The notes under the pieces are model-generated. The model saw only the letters and a list, made by a program, of their open reading frames with translations, did not search any database and was not told where the DNA came from. From Myxosarcina sp. GI1 (GTDB lineage: Bacteria; Cyanobacteriota; Cyanobacteriia; Cyanobacteriales; Xenococcaceae), in the NCBI RefSeq assembly GCF_000756305.1, contig NZ_JRFE01000014.1, forward strand, positions 364,300-428,299: DNA of 64,000 nt, written 5' to 3'. The position numbers and the translations under genes were made by a program. This document shows, piece after piece, positions 53,811 through 63,999 of this stretch. Every line of letters begins with the position of its first letter. Position 1 is the stretch's first letter.

Positions 53811-54956
53811 TCAATCGAGTAGTTCGACTATATGAGCGATTAAATGAGGATAGTTACTGAGTAGGTAGTCTAAGCGATCGCAAAACAAACTTAGAATTAA
53901 ATCTTCATAACTCATTCCATATTCGGTTAGACCCTGCGCTACCAAACTGGTAGCGTTGGCTGTAGGTCGTTTGAGATCTGGTTTGGGGTTAGCTTCAAGA
54001 ATGTAGAGTTTGCCCGAGCGATCGGTTCTCAGATCGAGGCGAATTAAAGCTGTAAGGTTAAAACTACGATAAACGTCTTTTGCTATCTGCTCTAACTGCT
54101 GTTTAATCGGTTCTCGGTCAGACAGCAAACGCAAGCGATCGCTAGTAATTGCTTTTTTGTCCATCGAAGTAAAAATTTTTTCATCAGGTTCCAAAATACG
54201 TTCGATCGCGCTAAAAGCAAAAGGTGACTGTCTTTTTTGCAACTGTAAATTTATATAAGTTACATAGCCGCCTACTGCGATACAAAATTCTCTTCCTGGC
54301 AAGTAAGCTTCAATCAAAGCACTATTGTGAGTCACACGCTGGACATCAGCGATCGCCGCAGCTAGAGCGTCAGGTTTATCGACAAAATGAATATTTAAAG
54401 AAGCTCTTCCCGACACGGGTTTGACTAAAAAAGCACCTGTATAATTGCCAAACAGATGTTGAAAATAAAGATTGTTGGGCTGAAATGTTTCTTGATGGGG
54501 ATGCCAAACCATAAAAGGTGAAGTGGGAAAACCCAGACCCTTTAGTTCGCGTTTAAGTAGGTGTTTGTTGTCGAGAATCGAGCTATTTATCGGACTGTGA
54601 CCGATATAAGGAACTCCTAACATTTCTAACAGTGCAGGAGTATGACAGACGGGATCGTAACCTTGAACTCCTCCCGTATTCAACCAGGCTAAGTGAATCT
54701 GTTTGGCTTTAAGTTGCGCCGCTAGAGACATATCGTCTGGTAATAACCAAACATTTTGGAAACCGAGATTTTTAAAAGCCTGGGCAATATTTTTAGCCAC
54801 TGCTTCATAGGTTTTAGTCGATCGCGGATTGTGAGTTTTATAAATAACCGCTCCTGCTCTTTGTTTGTCACCACCATAAATTACTGCCAGTCGCAATTTT
54901 TTGGTTAGCTCATTCAAATACTGAGAAAAAGAGTTAAAGCTGTAGTTAAATTTCAT
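53811..54956 (-). CDS. D-Ala-D-Ala ligase-like ATP-grasp protein
   Basis: 381 residues from the ATG at 54956; the frame runs on to 55040 but those 28 residues look like a leader. LRLAVIYGGDK starts the pre-ATP-grasp domain, with GVPYIGHSPINSSILDNKHLLKRELKGLGFP and the ATP-grasp segments (LVKPVSGRAS, EAYLPGREFCIAVGG, RLDLRTD, LEANPKPDL). This is the D-Ala-D-Ala ligase fold, but the usual HGPxGEDG loop is replaced by TGGVQGYDPV. It may be a divergent ligase using another substrate rather than the housekeeping Ddl. Confidence 0.8.
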   Translation of the reverse strand: MKFNYSFNSFSQYLNELTKKLRLAVIYGGDKQRAGAVIYKTHNPRSTKTYEAVAKNIAQAFKNLGFQNVWLLPDDMSLAAQLKAKQIHLAWLNTGGVQGYDPVCHTPALLEMLGVPYIGHSPINSSILDNKHLLKRELKGLGFPTSPFMVWHPHQETFQPNNLYFQHLFGNYTGAFLVKPVSGRASLNIHFVDKPDALAAAIADVQRVTHNSALIEAYLPGREFCIAVGGYVTYINLQLQKRQSPFAFSAIERILEPDEKIFTSMDKKAITSDRLRLLSDREPIKQQLEQIAKDVYRSFNLTALIRLDLRTDRSGKLYILEANPKPDLKRPTANATSLVAQGLTEYGMSYEDLILSLFCDRLDYLLSNYPHLIAHIVELLD

Positions 54957-55108
54957 AGCGGTCGATAGCTCAAAAAAAGAGTAAATATGGCTCGTAGCGA
55001 TTTTTTTAGTAGATAGCAAGAAAACAAAATCTGCTCGCACCGTACTGAAAATTCAATCCTATGAGAAGATTAAACAACTAACATTATTAATGAACTTAAA
55101 AGATTATC

Positions 55109-55444
55109 ATGGCAGAAATTCAATTTTCCAAAGGAGTAACTGAAGAAGTAGTTCCCGATATTAAAGTTACTCGTTCTAAATCAGGAGATACGGGAACTGC
55201 TACTTTTTATTTTGACGAACCGCAAATTTTTAGTATGGACGAGGCAAATGAAGTTACTGGTATGTATTTAGTGGACGAAGAAGGAGAAATTGTCACTAAA
55301 GAAGTAAAAGGCAAGTTTGTTAATGGGGAACCAAAAGCAATTGAAGCAACTCTAATTATGCGTTCTGCTGAAGAATGGGAACGTTTTATTCGTTTTATGG
55401 ATAGATACGCCGAAGAACATGGTTTGGGACTCAACAAATCTTAA
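55109..55444 (+). CDS. psb28: Photosystem II assembly protein Psb28
   Basis: 111 residues. Diagnostic segments: [40 protein letters not shown] and [35 protein letters not shown]. Psb28 binds PSII assembly intermediates near CP47 on the cytoplasmic side and is not in mature PSII. A single gene. Confidence 0.96.
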   Translation: MAEIQFSKGVTEEVVPDIKVTRSKSGDTGTATFYFDEPQIFSMDEANEVTGMYLVDEEGEIVTKEVKGKFVNGEPKAIEATLIMRSAEEWERFIRFMDRYAEEHGLGLNKS

Positions 55445-55637
55445 ATTTTTAGTAGTTGGCTTCAATTAGTAATCGGCGATCGGTAACTATATTACTTTCT
55501 TCAAAAAAGATATTAGAAGCAAAAAGTATGACTGTTTTAAAATAACCTTTGATATCGAGCGATGGTCTTGAGAAGGTGCTTCAAATTATAAAAATCGGTG
55601 CATACTATTAACTGTGAACCGATCGCTGTCAAATATT

Positions 55638-56138
55638 ATGACCGTACCCCATCCAGATAAATCGGCTGTATCTCTTAACTGCGCTGTAATTACAGTAAGC
55701 GATACTCGTACTGTCGAAACCGATAACAGCGGTAAAATTATTCAGCAGTTACTAGCCGATGCGGGTCATGAAATCTTAGCATACACTATCGTCAAAGACG
55801 AACCACAACAGATCGCAGCTTGTTTGTCCGAGCTAGATAAAGATACAGATTTAAATACGATTATTTTTAGTGGCGGTACGGGAATTGCTTCTAGAGATAC
55901 AACTTATGAAGTAGTTTCCAACTGGTTAGACAAAACAATACCAGGATTTGGCGAACTGTTTCGCTGGTTGAGCTATCAAGAAATTGGTTCTCGCGCGATC
56001 GCTTCTAGAGCCATAGCAGGAAGTAAAAATCGTCAGTTAATTTTTGCCCTTCCTGGTTCGTCGAATGCAGTTCGCCTGGCGATGAAGGAGCTTATTTTAC
56101 CCGAACTCAATCATTTAATAAAACAACTGCAAGGTTAA
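55638..56138 (+). CDS. moaB: Molybdopterin biosynthesis MoaB/Mog-like protein
   Basis: 166 residues from ATG 55638; a GTG at 55614 in the same frame would add eight. The family signatures are intact: AVITVSDTRT, DNSGKIIQQLL, TIIFSGGTGIASRDTT, EIGSRAIASRAIAGS and LPGSSNAVRLAM. The protein binds molybdopterin and prepares it by adenylation. No other molybdenum cofactor gene is close. Confidence 0.92.
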   Translation: MTVPHPDKSAVSLNCAVITVSDTRTVETDNSGKIIQQLLADAGHEILAYTIVKDEPQQIAACLSELDKDTDLNTIIFSGGTGIASRDTTYEVVSNWLDKTIPGFGELFRWLSYQEIGSRAIASRAIAGSKNRQLIFALPGSSNAVRLAMKELILPELNHLIKQLQG

Positions 56139-56146
56139 ACGGTTAC

Positions 56147-57151
56147 TTACCGAATTTCTTTCTGAATTTCTTCTAAACCAGATTTAGTTTTAAGATGACG
56201 GCGCAGGCGATCGCCACCAAAGATGCCACCAACAATTAATAAGCCCAAAGTAGGAGAAAATTCAAATGGTACTTGCTGCACGGTAAAATTATCCACCATC
56301 AAAGCCGAAGTGCGATCGTAACTATCGACATCTACCACCCCAAACGCCGCTCTGTAAGTATAGTTGCCCTCAGCTAAATCACTCACAGTTTCCGTGTACT
56401 GATTATCTGGATTATCTGAATCGTAGTAAGTAGTGTCTTCATAGACAAAATCGCCACTAGCTATTGGCTGCTGTATGAGGTCATCGCTTTCAAATAAAAC
56501 GTTAATCTCATTAGTAGTCAAACTTTCAGGGTTTTCTAACAAACTAAAATAACCATAATCCTGATTGCCCAAACCAGGGTCGGTATTGACTCCATCATTA
56601 GTCAAGTAAGCCGTATTAAAGCTAACGGTAAAGCCATTATTGCCGTTAGTCACATCATTTGAAGAAATGGTGACATTAAAATCCTGATAGAAACCAGAAC
56701 CCTCTTTAGAAGTACGGCTATCGCCAACTAACTCGGGATTGGAAGCAGTACGGTCGATACTCAAAGCTTCGGGAGAGAGACTGGTTTGATTTTGCAGCGA
56801 AGAACTGTCATTGGGGTTGATATCGGCATTGACGGGGTCGCTGCCCGACTGGTTGAAGTCCAGGGAAATAAGAGGATCGGAGCTATCGACATCGTCAATT
56901 CTGGTGGTGTGTCCTGTAGTAGTAATGGCATGAGAACTACCATTAATCGGCTCGATACCATCTATAGTTCCAGTAACAGTTGAATCACCAATAGGAGTCC
57001 AACCTGAAAGATCGTTAGTTTCAAAATCGCCATTGGTTAAATTGACCGAAAAAGCAGTGGCAGAATCGACTGCTACTAAATTACCAAGAGCGAGAAAACC
57101 TGTCAGACAAATGAGACGAAGTTTGAATTTAGGCGAGAAAAATAAAAACAT
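56147..57151 (-). CDS. Secreted protein with PEP-CTERM-like C-terminal anchor
   Basis: 334 residues. A signal peptide (about 1-33, ending ATA) leads into a beta-rich extracellular part beginning VNLTNGDFETNDLSGW, a DUF642-/choice-of-anchor-like start, with many Asp/Asn/Thr. The C-terminus has VPFEFSPTLGLLIVGGIFGG followed by DRLRRHLKTK: a PxEFSP motif, a hydrophobic helix and a basic end. This is the layout of PEP-CTERM sorting signals used with exosortase or, in cyanobacteria, the PFEFSP variant. It lies 122 bp after the giant SdrD-type gene on the same strand. Confidence 0.82.
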   Translation of the reverse strand: MFLFFSPKFKLRLICLTGFLALGNLVAVDSATAFSVNLTNGDFETNDLSGWTPIGDSTVTGTIDGIEPINGSSHAITTTGHTTRIDDVDSSDPLISLDFNQSGSDPVNADINPNDSSSLQNQTSLSPEALSIDRTASNPELVGDSRTSKEGSGFYQDFNVTISSNDVTNGNNGFTVSFNTAYLTNDGVNTDPGLGNQDYGYFSLLENPESLTTNEINVLFESDDLIQQPIASGDFVYEDTTYYDSDNPDNQYTETVSDLAEGNYTYRAAFGVVDVDSYDRTSALMVDNFTVQQVPFEFSPTLGLLIVGGIFGGDRLRRHLKTKSGLEEIQKEIR

Positions 57152-57273
57152 AATGACTAAATGGTTAGTTTAACTATAAATTTATGAATGGCATGGATAC
57201 AGATAACGTTGAAGAATGAGAACTAAACAAAACAGCTAGCGAGCGAGCTTAATTCTCATTCCCATAGCCGGGG

Positions 57274-60200
57274 CTAGAAGATAAAATCGCTAGAATCTAT
57301 GTCGCTAGAGTTGACACCTTGAAGATAGACAACGTCTTTGTTGTAGACGCTGCCTGGAGGTTGGAAATCGACTTGAATCATGGTGTCGGAACCAAAGGGG
57401 GTAGCAACGACATAGCCGTCGGCATAGAGGTCGCTCGACACATTATTTAATTCTCCAGAGGCGATCGCACTGAAGTCTAAAAGATCGCCGTTGGGATCGA
57501 AATCGCTAATAAGATCAATGCCGTCACTGGTTTGGTTGAAGTAAAAAACGTCATTACCTCCATTACCAGTTAAAGTATCTTGTCCTGCACCACCAGTAAA
57601 CAACTCATTACTGGAAGTACCGCTTAGATTATCGGAATAATCTGTACCGTCAATGGGATTGAATTGGATGGTAGTCGTAGCTATATTACTGTCATAATCT
57701 CCGTCGTTGACTACTACTTCAATAATGCGTTCCCTCGCATCGGGACTGGTTTCGGTGTTATTAAAGCTAATTGCTTCGATTAATTCTTGATAATCTGCTA
57801 GCGGTACGGAGTTTAGCGAAGCACTGGTAAATTCAATAAAGATCTGACCGTCAGCAGTAGAACTCGCGTAGTTAATTAAATTAAGATTGCTAGATACATA
57901 CGTTCCTGTTAGCTCAACTGCCAAGCCATCAATTAATAATTCATCTCCAGTTTGAGCATTAGTGAGAGTAACGGTGGCAGATTCAATATTGACATCGTCG
58001 TTATCGGTAATAGTAGTATCGCTATCGGCAATTCCAACAGCAGAACCAAAAAAAGTAGTTAGATAATCATAATCTGTAGCGGTACTGCTATCATCTCCAT
58101 CAAGATCGATAAACGGTGGATTGATATTGACAATTGTTCCCGTACCAGTATCCGAGAAGTCCGCAACATCACCGCTAATTACGGAGTTTACTGCCAGGGT
58201 AAAGCTTTCATTAATTTCGACCTCTTCATCAGTGGTGCTATCAATTCTTACCTGAATTCCTGTAGAACCTGCGGGAATAGTTACCTCCGTACCGTCAGTA
58301 GCACTCAACCACGTGGTTCCGCCATCGGTAGAATATTCAAAATTGGTATTTTCATAATCAACACCGTCTGTAGCAGAAACCCCTGTTGTAGTTAGGTCGA
58401 GAACTACATCGCTAGTTTGATGGGGAACATCGAGGGTAACGTCAAAAACAAGTGGGTCACCTTCATTAACAGAGACATCCGAGATACTTACTGTCGGTAA
58501 TGCACCCACCGCCAGAATCATATCTTCCACTTCACCATCGGTTGCTGTACCCTGATACGCTAGCTTGGGAATCGTCGGTTCCTCGTCAAACAAGCGGAAA
58601 CGAGCATAAAATTCGCCGTATCCCCCTTCAAGCCCGCCTGTGGGAATATCGATAGAGATGGTCTGCGTTCCCGCAGTTACCGCTTGGTTAATTACTAAAT
58701 CGTTAGTTCCTGTAAAATTACCGTCGTTATCCCAATCGATCCAGCCTAATAAATAACCAGTTCCCGTTACCTCAAATTGAAGCGAACCTCCTCCTGTACC
58801 GTCGTCCCAAAGAGTAGCATCGACAATTGCTACTCCATCATCTTCAGCTCCGTCACCATCGGCATTTACTGTTGGTTGACCGTTAGTTTCCGTATCGGGT
58901 GCGGTGCCCAGATACAGGGTAGGTGTTTCGCTAACAACGTGTCTTGCGCCATCACTTTCTAGAGTAGTCTGGTAAGAATCTGGTAAGTCGCCAAAATCGT
59001 AATTGAGGGTAGAAACAAAGGCAAAATCGAGTGCCGTTACGTCACTGTCTACTGTGACTGTTTGGAATACTGAAGTATTGTTGTCGGTAATAGAAGTTGC
59101 TGGGGTATCCGTATCAGTTGTAGTTAGGGCAGTATCTTCTAGGATGGGTAGGCTCTTAGCTAAAGAGATATAGTAAGTATCGGCAGGTAAATTACCGAAA
59201 GAATAATTACCATCAGCATCGGTTTCAGTCGAGCCAATATAAACTGGACTGCCACCGTTGTCTTTATAAATAAAGACCGTCAGACTTTCGACAGGAATAT
59301 CGGTGCCTTCTCCCGAATTGCCATCAGTCGTACCTTGTTCTTCTAAAACTACTGTACCGCTAACACTGTTAGGTCCACTATAGGCATAACCAAAGTCAAT
59401 ATATGTTCCGTCATCTATGGCATTACCATCTACTTGAGTAACCGCTCCTGTGTTATCAACCGTAATCGTAGTGGTATTAGCTCCGACACTGCCCGTCCCA
59501 TTAAGTAGGTCGTTAATATCTCCACTAGAAGTTGGTGATGTGTCTGTTGGCTGAGTAACAGTAATTGTCCAGTTTCCTTCCGTCAGGTCTTGGAAGAAGT
59601 AGTAACCCTCGTTATCAGTAGTTGTAGTGAAGGTTGTCGTACCATCGGTAATGGATATTTCAACATCCGATATCCCTACTTCGCTAGCATCTTGAATGCC
59701 ATCTCCGTCTTGGTCTAACCAAATATAATCTCCAACTACCGAACTGGGTTCAAAACCAAAATCCGCACCTTGATAATTCGTGCCGTAGTCAACGATGACA
59801 TTACTATCTTGGGCATCTGCAGCAGGAAGAGAGGGGTAAGTATTATCCCAACTGGGTACACCATCGCGGTCTGGGTCGTCGGTGTTGTCGGCAATAGTTA
59901 GTCCCGACGGTAAAGTAGCAGTGTCAATTGCTACGGTATAAGTTCCAGGTTCGACTCCTGTAAACAGATAAGAACCTGCTAATTCTGCACCAGTTCCGTC
60001 TGCTGTGGTGGTAGTTGCAACTGTGTTACCTTCTCCATCCAGCAAGTTAACGGTAACGCCACCAATCCCGATTTCATTGAAATCTTGAGTTCCGTTAGCG
60101 TTAGCATCGTAATAAACCGAATCTCCAATAGTTGCCAACACCCCAAAACCAAAGTCCGCAGTTTGGTCTGCTCCGTTGGTGATGGAAACATTTGTTGTAT

Positions 60201-63200
60201 TAGCTGTGGTTGGCTGATAAACATTTCCATAGCTATCTATGGGTAAATCGGTATCTGCATCATCGACAATGATTTGATAATCCCCGTCAGGCAAACTACT
60301 AAAGCTGTAGTTACCGTCAGCATCGGTATCCACTGTTTGTAGTGCCACATAAGTACCATCACCGTTGAGATCCGCATATAGGGTTACCAGAATGTTGGAT
60401 AGAGTCGTGGTTTCAGAAGTGCCTTGAGTTCCGTCACCGTTTACGTCATACCAGAGATTACCGCTAATGGTGGCATCACCATATTTGTTGTAGGGGAAAT
60501 CGATATCATTATTAGTTTCACCTGCAGTGAGAGTAACGCTAGCAGGATTAGTCACCAATCCAGTAAGGTCGGCAGGTAGATCGGTATCAGTTTCATCTAC
60601 CGCAACTAAATAATCTCCTGGTGCGAGATTGGTAAAGCTATAGGTACCATCAGCAGCCGTAGAGGTAGTAGTAATTATTGGGTCGGTATCGGGGTCGTAT
60701 ACGCCATCACTATCAATATCGGCATAAAGATTGAGGATGATATTAGGTATGCCTTCATCGCTAGCATCTTGAATACCATCCTGATTCCAGTCAAAGAAAA
60801 CCGTATCACCAATGGATGCCGTACCCGAAGCAGAATAACCAAAATCGTAACTGCCAAGAAAATCACCCCCACTAAGAGTGATTAGGCTAGTGGTCAGGTT
60901 GTCAACGGTGGCATCGGGGTCGGCAGTTTGCGTCCAGGTCGAATCCGCAGGTAGAGTAGTTGCATCAATTTGTATTTGATAATCTCCACTAGCAATACCT
61001 TCAAAGGTGTAATCACCATTTGCGTCAGTGGTGGTCGTGTCAACTACAGAGCCTGTATTGTTTAGTAGATTAACTGTAATCCCACTTAGTCCACCTTCAC
61101 CGTCTTCGGGAGTACCACCATCGCTATCGTAGTCTTGCCAGACATTACCAAATAAAGAATTGCTGATGATGTTATAGCCAAAATCCTGGTCGAGATTGTT
61201 TGCTAGCGAGGCAATAGTGACATCTGCTACATGTTTATTTGCCTGACCACCATCAGGGTCGTAGGTTTTTGTATAACCACTGGGTAAAGTTGCAGTATCT
61301 ATTTGAACTGTATAAGTTCCATCAGTATCTACTACAAACTCATAGTTACCACTGGACTCAGTTACTGTTGTTTGGAGTAAAGTATTACCGTCATATAACT
61401 CGACAGTAACTCCTGGTACGCCAGGTTCGCCCGCATCAAAAACACCATCATTATTCTGGTCACTCCAGATAGTATCACCGATAGTGGCAGTTGGATTGAT
61501 AGTAACGGTAACGAGATTGGAGTCATCGTTAACGGCTTCTCCGTTTGCCATCACCGCGCCCGTAACCAAAGCAGTGTTCTGGATGCCGCTTTCAGTAGTA
61601 TTGTTTAACGGTTCGAGTGCTTCGTAAACTACTTCAATTTGGTTAGTGTCCCCTGCATTAACTGCCCCAACATCATTCCAGGTCAAAATACCGTTAACTT
61701 CATCAACTGAATCAGGAGTAACTGAAGCAGAGACAAATCTTAGCTTAGTTTCATCATAATCATCGATTAAGGGAGTGGAGGCAATGGTTGTATCGATATC
61801 GAAGGAACTGCCAGAACCCGCGGGTTCATCGGTAGTAACTCGAAAACCCAAGGCATCAACATAGGGAACTGAATTATCACCCTGACCGTTTTTGATAGTA
61901 ATAAGATATGCGCCAACTCCAGAATTAAAAGTGCTAGTAAAGTCAGACCAATCCCAGGTTCTTAAGCTAGTAACATCCCAGATCAGTTCACCTGCATTAG
62001 CAACAGAATTGTAAGTAGAAAAATCTGAAGGGACAAACGTTAGAGTATCGGTGGTTGCGCCATTTTCTCTAAGTTGAAATTCCCAAGTGTCATCATTAAT
62101 AGTACCTGTCTGATAAACATTCGCCACCATTTCCACTTTAGTAATGTTGGCTGTCGTTCCTGGTAGAGTAAATACACCTCCATCAGCAATGTTCCCATTA
62201 AAAAAGGCTGAAGCAAAAGTATCATTAGCTCCGTCTGTTATATTCTCGGGTGGCGTAAAATTTCCATTAACCGATTCGACCCAAAGATCGTATTGATTCC
62301 CCGAACCGCCTTCACCAGAACCCGAACTTAAATTGTTGGTCAGATCGATAGTATAGGTAACTTCACTTCCTTCTAAAACTGGGCTGTTTACTACTTGCTT
62401 ATCAACCGCCAATACGGGACCAAAACCAAAATCATTGTCGGTAGAATTTACCCCCGCAATATTAACCGCATAGGTTTCTTCCGACGACAGAGTATAACCA
62501 GTCGTTTTATCTGGGTCATCGCGAGTAACTTCTACGATCCAATTACCATCGGGCAAATCACCAAAGGAGTAATCACCATTGACATCGGATGTAGTTGTAT
62601 CCCAAAGGAAATCACCCGAATCGATCGCGCCATCATTATTGCTGTCGTAGTAAAGATTTAGATCGACCAAATCCATACCCGCTTCGTCACCGTTGAGAAT
62701 ACCGTCTAAGGTAGTTCCAGTAGTTCCACCATCGTCTTCAAATACTGTTCCCGATATGGTTTGCGAACCAAGAATACGGGTAGTTGCTTCGCCATCAGAT
62801 AATGTACCACCAGCAAATCCTACTCCCCCCGTGTTGAGAATGTAGGGGAAGGACTCTGTGGGAGTAGTACCGTCAGGAACTGCATTAAAAGTTGCCGTAA
62901 ATGAGTCACTTGCTTCTAAAGAAGAATCTAGCCACCACTGTAGATTGGTAACTGTAGAAAGATCCGCAGGTTCGGTAGCGTCCCAGGTAGCACCATTATC
63001 GGTAGAATAGAAAACCGTTAGAGTAGAGTCAGCAGGAACGGTATTATTAATTTCCGCACCGCCAGCATAATTCATGCCCTCTGGAATTTCATCATAAATC
63101 ACCAGAGGAGTTCCATAGCTGGGATTGCCCAAAGGAACCGTACCATCATTAGTAGCGGTTAAAGTATAGGTATACTCTGTAGCAGAGGCAATATCTACGG

Positions 63201-63999
63201 TGTCGGTATTGACGACTTTATCAAAGGTTAGTGAGGGGTCGGTAAAGACAACCTCGCCCCCAGACCTACCATAGTCACCGTTGTATTTAATGTTATCGTC
63301 GCCCGAAGCTGACTGTTGATAGGGGGTTAAAGTAGAACTGCCATCACCAAGTTTGGCAAATTCATAAAAGACCAAACCGACAACACCAGTATTATTAGCA
63401 GGTATATCTTTGTGATACAGTTGGTCTTCAAAGGCAATGATTTTTTCGGTGCCGTCGTTGAGCTTGACGATTAGCACCCCATAATTACTAACCAGGCGAG
63501 AATTTGAAGGATCGTATTGGCTGGGATCGCCGACAGGCTGCAACCAAACATCGTGGTCGGGAATGAAATCGCCGTCGTAGTCAATACCTTGATTGACCCG
63601 ACCCATATCGTACCAAATACCCTGCAAACCCGTCGTGCCGTCGCCGACAACGTTTTCGGGTCGCCATCCAAGTTGCTCTTCAAAAGCATTAAGGTATTCG
63701 TCGGGAACTTTAGATGTGGTATTGGGCCAAATTTTGTTTGCCGAAGCTGCAATCTCTGCCCGTAAAGTCGCTTCGCCATTTTGAAATTCTAATAAACTGC
63801 CATTTGTCGGATCGTTGGCTGTTGCCCATACGTCGTAATTTAGAGTTGTATCGTCGCTGATATCGGCTTTTTTGCCAAAAACGGCGGTATCGGTTGGGTA
63901 GCTTACCAGCCAGTATTGATGGATGGTTTCGCCTGGGGCAATAGTCCCAAGATATCTAGCAGCATCATTACCTTCATGGGTAAAGGAGTAAGAACCATT
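57274..63999 (-). CDS. Giant secreted SdrD_B/GEVED/Calx-beta/RTX repeat protein, 5' end off window
   Basis: At least 2,241 residues; the frame is open to the window end, so the TTG at 63627 is not the start. N-terminal visible part: DUF11-like segments (VDIASATEYTYTLTATNDG). Between about 59200 and 62770 there are about eight SdrD_B/Cna-B-type repeats, each of the form GDxxxxDxNxDGxxDxxExGIxxVxVxLYxD and ending DFGF/DFGY. Next come a GEVED domain (YDFGDLPDSYQT), a Calx-beta domain (VSISDVSVNEGDPLVFDVTL), and C-terminal RTX nonapeptides (GGAGQDTLTGNGGNDVFYF). It is probably a surface or biofilm protein exported by type I secretion. Confidence 0.9.
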   Translation of the reverse strand, partial: NGSYSFTHEGNDAARYLGTIAPGETIHQYWLVSYPTDTAVFGKKADISDDTTLNYDVWATANDPTNGSLLEFQNGEATLRAEIAASANKIWPNTTSKVPDEYLNAFEEQLGWRPENVVGDGTTGLQGIWYDMGRVNQGIDYDGDFIPDHDVWLQPVGDPSQYDPSNSRLVSNYGVLIVKLNDGTEKIIAFEDQLYHKDIPANNTGVVGLVFYEFAKLGDGSSTLTPYQQSASGDDNIKYNGDYGRSGGEVVFTDPSLTFDKVVNTDTVDIASATEYTYTLTATNDGTVPLGNPSYGTPLVIYDEIPEGMNYAGGAEINNTVPADSTLTVFYSTDNGATWDATEPADLSTVTNLQWWLDSSLEASDSFTATFNAVPDGTTPTESFPYILNTGGVGFAGGTLSDGEATTRILGSQTISGTVFEDDGGTTGTTLDGILNGDEAGMDLVDLNLYYDSNNDGAIDSGDFLWDTTTSDVNGDYSFGDLPDGNWIVEVTRDDPDKTTGYTLSSEETYAVNIAGVNSTDNDFGFGPVLAVDKQVVNSPVLEGSEVTYTIDLTNNLSSGSGEGGSGNQYDLWVESVNGNFTPPENITDGANDTFASAFFNGNIADGGVFTLPGTTANITKVEMVANVYQTGTINDDTWEFQLRENGATTDTLTFVPSDFSTYNSVANAGELIWDVTSLRTWDWSDFTSTFNSGVGAYLITIKNGQGDNSVPYVDALGFRVTTDEPAGSGSSFDIDTTIASTPLIDDYDETKLRFVSASVTPDSVDEVNGILTWNDVGAVNAGDTNQIEVVYEALEPLNNTTESGIQNTALVTGAVMANGEAVNDDSNLVTVTINPTATIGDTIWSDQNNDGVFDAGEPGVPGVTVELYDGNTLLQTTVTESSGNYEFVVDTDGTYTVQIDTATLPSGYTKTYDPDGGQANKHVADVTIASLANNLDQDFGYNIISNSLFGNVWQDYDSDGGTPEDGEGGLSGITVNLLNNTGSVVDTTTTDANGDYTFEGIASGDYQIQIDATTLPADSTWTQTADPDATVDNLTTSLITLSGGDFLGSYDFGYSASGTASIGDTVFFDWNQDGIQDASDEGIPNIILNLYADIDSDGVYDPDTDPIITTTSTAADGTYSFTNLAPGDYLVAVDETDTDLPADLTGLVTNPASVTLTAGETNNDIDFPYNKYGDATISGNLWYDVNGDGTQGTSETTTLSNILVTLYADLNGDGTYVALQTVDTDADGNYSFSSLPDGDYQIIVDDADTDLPIDSYGNVYQPTTANTTNVSITNGADQTADFGFGVLATIGDSVYYDANANGTQDFNEIGIGGVTVNLLDGEGNTVATTTTADGTGAELAGSYLFTGVEPGTYTVAIDTATLPSGLTIADNTDDPDRDGVPSWDNTYPSLPAADAQDSNVIVDYGTNYQGADFGFEPSSVVGDYIWLDQDGDGIQDASEVGISDVEISITDGTTTFTTTTDNEGYYFFQDLTEGNWTITVTQPTDTSPTSSGDINDLLNGTGSVGANTTTITVDNTGAVTQVDGNAIDDGTYIDFGYAYSGPNSVSGTVVLEEQGTTDGNSGEGTDIPVESLTVFIYKDNGGSPVYIGSTETDADGNYSFGNLPADTYYISLAKSLPILEDTALTTTDTDTPATSITDNNTSVFQTVTVDSDVTALDFAFVSTLNYDFGDLPDSYQTTLESDGARHVVSETPTLYLGTAPDTETNGQPTVNADGDGAEDDGVAIVDATLWDDGTGGGSLQFEVTGTGYLLGWIDWDNDGNFTGTNDLVINQAVTAGTQTISIDIPTGGLEGGYGEFYARFRLFDEEPTIPKLAYQGTATDGEVEDMILAVGALPTVSISDVSVNEGDPLVFDVTLDVPHQTSDVVLDLTTTGVSATDGVDYENTNFEYSTDGGTTWLSATDGTEVTIPAGSTGIQVRIDSTTDEEVEINESFTLAVNSVISGDVADFSDTGTGTIVNINPPFIDLDGDDSSTATDYDYLTTFFGSAVGIADSDTTITDNDDVNIESATVTLTNAQTGDELLIDGLAVELTGTYVSSNLNLINYASSTADGQIFIEFTSASLNSVPLADYQELIEAISFNNTETSPDARERIIEVVVNDGDYDSNIATTTIQFNPIDGTDYSDNLSGTSSNELFTGGAGQDTLTGNGGNDVFYFNQTSDGIDLISDFDPNGDLLDFSAIASGELNNVSSDLYADGYVVATPFGSDTMIQVDFQPPGSVYNKDVVYLQGVNSSDIDSSDFIF

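Noticed and set aside
63471-63784. Overlapping frames on both strands at the right edge
   Set aside because: All are shadows of the giant secreted protein, whose frame stays open to the window end.
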